DNA of 64,000 bases from JAYEIA01 sp964472505 (GTDB taxonomy: Bacteria > Bacteroidota > Bacteroidia > Bacteroidales > JAADGE01). The translations under genes and the position numbers were made by a program. Below the pieces are notes generated by a model that worked only from the letters and a program-made list of their open reading frames with translations, was not told where the DNA came from and searched no databases. The stretch spans positions 1 through 64,000 of the forward strand of contig CAYYQW010000014.1 of the NCBI GenBank assembly GCA_964472505.1. The letters are read 5' to 3'. Below are positions 59,279 to 64,000 of the stretch, in pieces (within the stretch, counting starts at the first letter, position 1; every line of letters starts with the position of its first letter).

Positions 59279-62200
59279 ATGAGTGAAGAAATTCTTAAGG
59301 CTTTGATGCAACTCTTTGCTATTATAGCAAAGCAGGATGAGGGTGTTGTATCCGAAGAACTTAAGTATATTGAAACTTTTCTGAAATCCCAGTTGAGCGA
59401 AAGCCAAGCCGAGGAATATCTGCAGCTTTTTACACAAAAAGCAGAAGTAGAAGAACGCAAACAGAAAAGAAAAGCCAAAAAAAATACCGGCGACGGAGGT
59501 CTCACAAAAGTGGGAGACTCTGTACGGGTATTGGGAATATGCCGAAAGATTAACCGAACGCTTACACAAAAACAAAAATTTGTCGTTCTGGTTCGTCTTT
59601 TTGAAATGGTAAATGCCGAAAAGAAATTTACCGAACAGCGTATGGCCATTATTGATACGGTAGCAGATGTTTTTAATATTCCTAAAGATATTTATAAAGA
59701 AATTGAACATTTTGTAGTCTCGGAAAGCTACGAAGAGTTTGATACCGAGTCGGTACTTATTATAAATAATAAACCGGCTAAAAGTACATTGACAAAGAAA
59801 ATTGACGCCGAATTGCCTGACGGAAGCTTTTTTGTGTTGCAAATACAAAGTGTTGACCTTTACTTTCTTAAATATACAGGTACGCTGGATGTTTTTCTTA
59901 ACAGTACCGGCGTTTTCAAAAACAGAATTTACGTATTTGCTCCGGGAAGTACCATTCGTACACCCAAAGGAAAACCGGTTTATTACAGCGATGTAGTGGC
60001 TCAATTCATGACCGGCCTTAAGATTTCCAAACTCTCCTTTGAAGTGGATAATATAGAATATCGCTTCAAATCCGGGGATATCGGTATCCGAAATATCAGT
60101 TTTTCGGTAGATCACGGTAAACTTGTCGGGATAATGGGAGCCAGCGGTTCGGGAAAAACTACCCTGGTAAATGCTTTGGCCGGAATAAGTAAACCTACGG
60201 AAGGCTCGGTGAAAATAAACGGCTACGACCTTCACGACAGTCAAAATAAAGATATTCTTGAAGGTGTTATCGGTTATATTCCTCAAGACGATTTGCTTAT
60301 AGAGGAACTTACCGTATTCCAAAATCTGTACTACAATACTAAGCTTTGTTTTAAAGAAAAAGGTGATGAGGAAATCATAAATCTGGTTCATAAAACACTT
60401 AAAGACTTAGGCTTATATGATAAGAAAGACCTTAAAGTAGGAAATCCCATGAATAAGACCATTAGCGGCGGCCAGCGTAAGCGGCTCAACATCGCTTTGG
60501 AGCTTATTCGTGAACCTTCCGTTTTGTTTGTGGATGAGCCAACATCCGGCCTTTCATCACGCGATTCCGAAAATGTGATGGAACTCTTAAGTGAGCTTAC
60601 TCAGAAAGGCAAGCTTATTTTTGTAGTAATCCACCAACCTTCCTCTGATATATATAAGATGTTTGATCGGATGCTTATATTGGATCAAGGCGGTTATATG
60701 ATATATTACGGAAACCCGGTACAAGCCGTGGTTTACTTTAAAACCATTGACAACCAAATAAACAGTGGAGTGGGAGAGTGCCCGGTTTGCGGCGATGTTA
60801 AACCGGAGCTTATTTTTGATATTATAGAAGCCGAAGTTGTTGATGAGTTCGGACAATATACCGAAAAACGGAAAATATCACCCAAAGGCTGGGAAAAACA
60901 TTTCCTTGATAAAAGAGATCCGGAAGATGTTGAAACCGTGGACGATGATCCGCCTTCAACACTTAATATACCGAATTGGATTAAGCAACTTAGGCTTTTT
61001 GTCACTCGAGACGTGCTTTCAAAAGTGAGTAATCTGCAATATGTCTTGCTTAATTTGCTTGAAGCCCCTTTATTAGCTTTCATACTTTCATTTTTAATAC
61101 GCTATATCGCCGATCCAAACTCTACGGAGTATATTTTTTATGACAATGAGAACATACCGCCTTATATTTTTATGAGCGTTGTTGTTGCTTTGTTTTTGGG
61201 CCTCACAGTTAGTGCCGAAGAAATATTTAGAGATCGAAAAATATTGGTGCGTGAAAAGTTTTTGAATTTAAGCCGTTCGGCTTATCTGGTTTCAAAAATT
61301 TCTATCCTTACCGTTATATCAGGCATACAAGCCATATCGTATGTACTTATCGGCAACTCCATATTGGGAATTGAGGGTATGTATTTGGAATATTGGCTGG
61401 TTCTGTTTGCCGTTTTTGTTTTTGCCAATATGGTTGGATTAAATATTTCACAATCGTTCAATTCCGCAGTTACCATTTATATCCTTATTCCGCTGATTAT
61501 GATTCCTCTAATGTCATTGGGGGGAGCCATGTTTAGCTTTGATAAACTCAACCGAAAAATAGGCAGCGTAGATAAAGTACCTTTGGTAGCCGAATTTATG
61601 GTTTCTCGCTGGGCTTATGAAGGGCTTATGGTTTATCAATTTAAAGAAAATAAATTTCAGATACCTTATTTTGAAACCGATCAGCTGAAGAGTACAGCCG
61701 GTTTTAAAAGAACGCATTACATTCCGGCGCTTATGGAAAGTTTGGATGCTGTTGAAATTATAGAAAACGATATGACCGCCGAAAATGCCAATCTTGATTC
61801 TCTGAAGCGTGAGCGAAAAGAGCATTTGATGCTTCTGAAAAATGAAACTGCCAAGGAGAACAGAAAAATAGAACAAATGCGCAAAAAAATTGCTGAAAAG
61901 GGCATCGATATTATTATTGAAAATGAGGAAAGGTTCTATGTCCCTCAGGAATTATTAGCGCAGTTAAATTCTAATGACTACAATGTTGAAGATGTTGGCG
62001 ATGAACTGTATCAATATTATCGTACTTGGGATCAGTTTTATCAACAACTTTTCACTTATGCCGATAAGCGTAAAGAAGAAATTATTTATTATCAGAATTC
62101 GCAGTCGCCCGGCTATTATAATCGCATGCGCAAGAAATATCATAACGAACATTTAGACGATATTGTCAGAAATGTATATGAAAGAAACAAGATTTTACGT

Positions 62201-62497
62201 TATAATGATAAGTTGGTAAGACAGGAAGAACCCATTTATTTAATGCCCGATGATTCCAACTATATAGGATTCCGTTCGCATTTTTATGCGCCGATGAAAT
62301 ATTTTATGGGTAATTATTACTCAACCTTTTGGTTCAATTTATTTGTTATTTTGCTTATGGCTATACTTATGTATCCGCCTTTGTATTATGAGCATTTGAA
62401 GAAAATAATTAAGTTTTTTAGTGAAAAGCCTTGGAAATCGAGACAAAAAGAAGAGTTAAAAGAAGTAATTGAAGAGCCGGCAGATGAAAACAGTTGA
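59279..62497 (+). CDS. TerB-like domain fused to an ABCG-type ABC transporter
   Basis: The 1072-residue protein has a TerB-like helical N-terminus at about 1-150 (ALMQLFAIIAKQDEGVVSEEL, VRLFEMVNAEKKFTEQRMAII). A beta-rich linker at about 160-240 follows, then an ABC ATPase at about 255-500 with Walker A GASGSGKTT, signature SGGQRKR, and Walker B VLFVDEPTSGL. The C-terminal half is an ABC-2 membrane domain with helices at about 590-790 and one last helix near 1020-1040. A long soluble, partly coiled insert (about 800-1010) lies between them, probably periplasmic. This is the half-transporter layout of the ABCG/White group, so it likely works as a dimer and exports or extracts a hydrophobic cargo. 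The TerB-like domain may receive the SiaC signal. Confidence 0.88.
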   Translation: MSEEILKALMQLFAIIAKQDEGVVSEELKYIETFLKSQLSESQAEEYLQLFTQKAEVEERKQKRKAKKNTGDGGLTKVGDSVRVLGICRKINRTLTQKQKFVVLVRLFEMVNAEKKFTEQRMAIIDTVADVFNIPKDIYKEIEHFVVSESYEEFDTESVLIINNKPAKSTLTKKIDAELPDGSFFVLQIQSVDLYFLKYTGTLDVFLNSTGVFKNRIYVFAPGSTIRTPKGKPVYYSDVVAQFMTGLKISKLSFEVDNIEYRFKSGDIGIRNISFSVDHGKLVGIMGASGSGKTTLVNALAGISKPTEGSVKINGYDLHDSQNKDILEGVIGYIPQDDLLIEELTVFQNLYYNTKLCFKEKGDEEIINLVHKTLKDLGLYDKKDLKVGNPMNKTISGGQRKRLNIALELIREPSVLFVDEPTSGLSSRDSENVMELLSELTQKGKLIFVVIHQPSSDIYKMFDRMLILDQGGYMIYYGNPVQAVVYFKTIDNQINSGVGECPVCGDVKPELIFDIIEAEVVDEFGQYTEKRKISPKGWEKHFLDKRDPEDVETVDDDPPSTLNIPNWIKQLRLFVTRDVLSKVSNLQYVLLNLLEAPLLAFILSFLIRYIADPNSTEYIFYDNENIPPYIFMSVVVALFLGLTVSAEEIFRDRKILVREKFLNLSRSAYLVSKISILTVISGIQAISYVLIGNSILGIEGMYLEYWLVLFAVFVFANMVGLNISQSFNSAVTIYILIPLIMIPLMSLGGAMFSFDKLNRKIGSVDKVPLVAEFMVSRWAYEGLMVYQFKENKFQIPYFETDQLKSTAGFKRTHYIPALMESLDAVEIIENDMTAENANLDSLKRERKEHLMLLKNETAKENRKIEQMRKKIAEKGIDIIIENEERFYVPQELLAQLNSNDYNVEDVGDELYQYYRTWDQFYQQLFTYADKRKEEIIYYQNSQSPGYYNRMRKKYHNEHLDDIVRNVYERNKILRYNDKLVRQEEPIYLMPDDSNYIGFRSHFYAPMKYFMGNYYSTFWFNLFVILLMAILMYPPLYYEHLKKIIKFFSEKPWKSRQKEELKEVIEEPADENS

Positions 62498-62602
62498 TTA
62501 TGAAGCTATAGTAAATTACTGTTTATTAGTTTTTTAAAATTTAGACAGAAGGCTTTACGAAGATATTTGTTAATTAGGTTTTTTTTACGCTCGAAATTTT
62601 AA

Positions 62603-62610
62603 TATCTTTG
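62603..62610 (+). promoter_or_regulatory. Candidate promoter of the terminal secreted pair
   Basis: TATCTTTG matches TAnnTTTG exactly, 28 bp before the lipoprotein start. A T-run near 62578-62586 is the only -33 candidate. It indicates that the last two genes form a separate unit from the transporter run. Confidence 0.5.
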
Positions 62611-62638
62611 GTCAGAAATACACAAACGATAATAGATC

Positions 62639-63535
62639 ATGTTTAGAAAAGTATCGTATATAGTTTTTGTATTAATTTTCGCATTATCCTGTAATGACGG
62701 TGATGACGGCGATGTAATTATGGGTCCGGAGAATGATTCTTCGGAGTCAAAAACTCAATTGGACCCGGGTCCGATTAATCGTGTAATCGAAAGTTTGCCT
62801 TCGCCTATTGAGATGGCAGCCACGATTGAAGACATGAACGTACCCTACTCAAAAAACTATTTAGTGCCGTCGGAAAAGGCAAGTGATTATGATACCAATT
62901 TCAAAAAGGCTATGGGTTTAGGCTTATACAGTGCCGACTTAGGCTACCTGAATGTATATAACAGAACCAATGCCATAGTTGAATACTTGACGGTAATCAA
63001 ACGCATATCCGATGATTTGGATGTGGATCAATTCTTTGATTTTCAAACCTTAAAGCGTCTTGCTACAAACAGTGAAGATTTATCGGAGTTGATGTTTCAT
63101 TCCGTTAACAGCTACCACCGAATGGATGAGCATTTAAGAAATACCAAACGGAGCGATTTAAGCGCACTAATGGTAACCGGCGTATGGCTCGAAGGGATGT
63201 ATTTGGCCGCTAAAGTTCATGAGTTCAGAGCCGACCAAACCATTCGTGAACGCATTGGTGAACAAAAAGAAATACTTGGTGATTTATTATATGTTATAAA
63301 TTTCTTTAAAGACAAACCTTATTTTCCTGAATTAATTAAAGACTTTGATGAACTCAAAGAAGCTTATCAGGGTGTTATTATTACCACTCAAAAAGGAGAA
63401 TTTAAAGAAGAAGTGGTTGACGGCATTCGGGTAATTACACCCAATGAATATACAACCATTGATATGTCCGATGAACAATTTGAAGAAATCACCACCTTAA
63501 TTATTAAAATTCGTAATAAACTAATCTCCGCATAG
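62639..63535 (+). CDS. Hypothetical lipoprotein
   Basis: The 298-residue protein has a lipoprotein signal (IVFVLIFALSC), an acidic stretch after the Cys (NDGDDGD), and a helical body with FKKAMGLGLYSADLGYLNVYN and MVTGVWLEGMYLAAKV. I do not recognise the family. An Asp/Glu-rich start after the lipid Cys is common in Bacteroidota lipoproteins sent to the cell surface. It is followed directly by the next secreted protein gene. Confidence 0.65.
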   Translation: MFRKVSYIVFVLIFALSCNDGDDGDVIMGPENDSSESKTQLDPGPINRVIESLPSPIEMAATIEDMNVPYSKNYLVPSEKASDYDTNFKKAMGLGLYSADLGYLNVYNRTNAIVEYLTVIKRISDDLDVDQFFDFQTLKRLATNSEDLSELMFHSVNSYHRMDEHLRNTKRSDLSALMVTGVWLEGMYLAAKVHEFRADQTIRERIGEQKEILGDLLYVINFFKDKPYFPELIKDFDELKEAYQGVIITTQKGEFKEEVVDGIRVITPNEYTTIDMSDEQFEEITTLIIKIRNKLISA

Positions 63536-63536
63536 C

Positions 63537-63998
63537 ATGAAGAAGACAGCATTAATTTTATTTTTGTCAGCATTTTTTTTCCTTTTTGTCGGAACCACCG
63601 AGTCCAAAGCGCAATGCAAACAACAGATGGTTTATCAGTGCGCTACAAAAGGGCGTAACGCAATCTACTTGAGAGACTTTAATACAAAGCTTCGAAAAGT
63701 AAGGCCGGGCGAAGAATCCGGTACAAAATGGACCGTTGTTTTGAATAAAGGAACAACCTATCGTTTCATCCTTTGCACACCGCCGGAGTTTGATAACAAA
63801 GTAGAACTGACCTTGTTTGACAGCCAACACCCCGAAAAAACAAAACCTTGGGGAAGAACTGAAGACGGACGGCCGATTTTCGATTTTGTATGCGGCCGAT
63901 CGGGCATGTATTATGTTTCCATTCGTTTTAAAGACGGTGAAGGAGATAAGAAAACCTGCGCTGTGGGAATTATGTCTTTTGTGGGGAAAAACCAATAG
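63537..63998 (+). CDS. Small exported protein, function unknown
   Basis: The 153-residue protein has a signal peptide (LILFLSAFFFLFVGTTESKAQ) followed by a compact, probably all-beta domain with five cysteines (CKQQMVYQC, FILCTPPEFDN, FDFVCGRSGMYYVSIRF, KTCAVGI). The pattern of a beta sandwich that ends in GMYYVSIRFKDGE recalls pre-peptidase C-terminal-like domains. It starts 1 bp after the lipoprotein stop, so the two genes are translationally close and probably work together. Confidence 0.65.
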   Translation: MKKTALILFLSAFFFLFVGTTESKAQCKQQMVYQCATKGRNAIYLRDFNTKLRKVRPGEESGTKWTVVLNKGTTYRFILCTPPEFDNKVELTLFDSQHPEKTKPWGRTEDGRPIFDFVCGRSGMYYVSIRFKDGEGDKKTCAVGIMSFVGKNQ

Positions 63999-64000
63999 AA

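Overview
The window looks like a Bacteroidota chromosome, probably a Bacteroidales/Marinilabiliales-type anaerobe or microaerophile. The evidence is a type IX secretion sorting domain, a DUF4783 gene between rlmH and nadC, SiaB/SiaC genes, many upstream boxes matching the Bacteroidota -7 consensus TAnnTTTG, and few Shine-Dalgarno sequences. Most of the window is ordinary chromosome of moderate GC. One AT-richer stretch (about 37.4-43.6 kb) and one transposase locus (47.2-47.9 kb) stand out as accessory. I found no rRNA, tRNA, CRISPR array or prophage.

Layout. 0-8.8 kb: an RlpA/macro-domain pair, a WD40 protein, rlmH followed by a large orphan membrane histidine kinase, then DUF4783, nadC and a GNAT acetyltransferase. 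9-17.3 kb: dihydrolipoyl dehydrogenase, a TPR-SpoIIE phosphatase in tandem with a secreted repeat protein, and an M16 lipoprotein peptidase. 17.7-26.4 kb: a sodium/solute symporter, a glycosyltransferase, cydAB with an overlooked 31-residue membrane ORF, and a second TPR-SpoIIE phosphatase. 26.5-37.4 kb: miaB, two unrelated papain-fold proteases (C1, then C10 with a T9SS tail), an octaheme cytochrome and gamma-glutamyltransferase.

37.4-43.6 kb is an island of small cassette-like units: a DUF5677-like gene, a HEPN-motif gene, a SWIM zinc-finger gene, a HigBA pair whose toxin carries an in-frame amber stop, and a HEPN-MNT toxin-antitoxin pair. Long imperfect palindromes lie between the units. 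One unit has a 12-bp inverted repeat at its two ends, as expected of an integron-type cassette. No integrase lies in the window.

43.6-50.3 kb: glycogen genes malQ and glgB (divergent), a REP-associated tyrosine transposase with a perfect REP-like palindrome inside its own reading frame, a lipoprotein-type TrmO homologue next to an 8-bp tandem repeat, and a nitroreductase. 50.3-64 kb: an unrecognised 835-residue protein, then a tight run of five genes: a GAF/PAS sensor without output domain, a GAF/PAS/SpoIIE phosphatase, a SiaB-like kinase, a SiaC-like phosphoprotein, and a TerB-like/ABCG transporter fusion. Two secreted proteins of unknown function follow under their own promoter. The five-gene run is the best candidate for an undescribed system: a partner-switch module apparently wired to a membrane ABC transporter.
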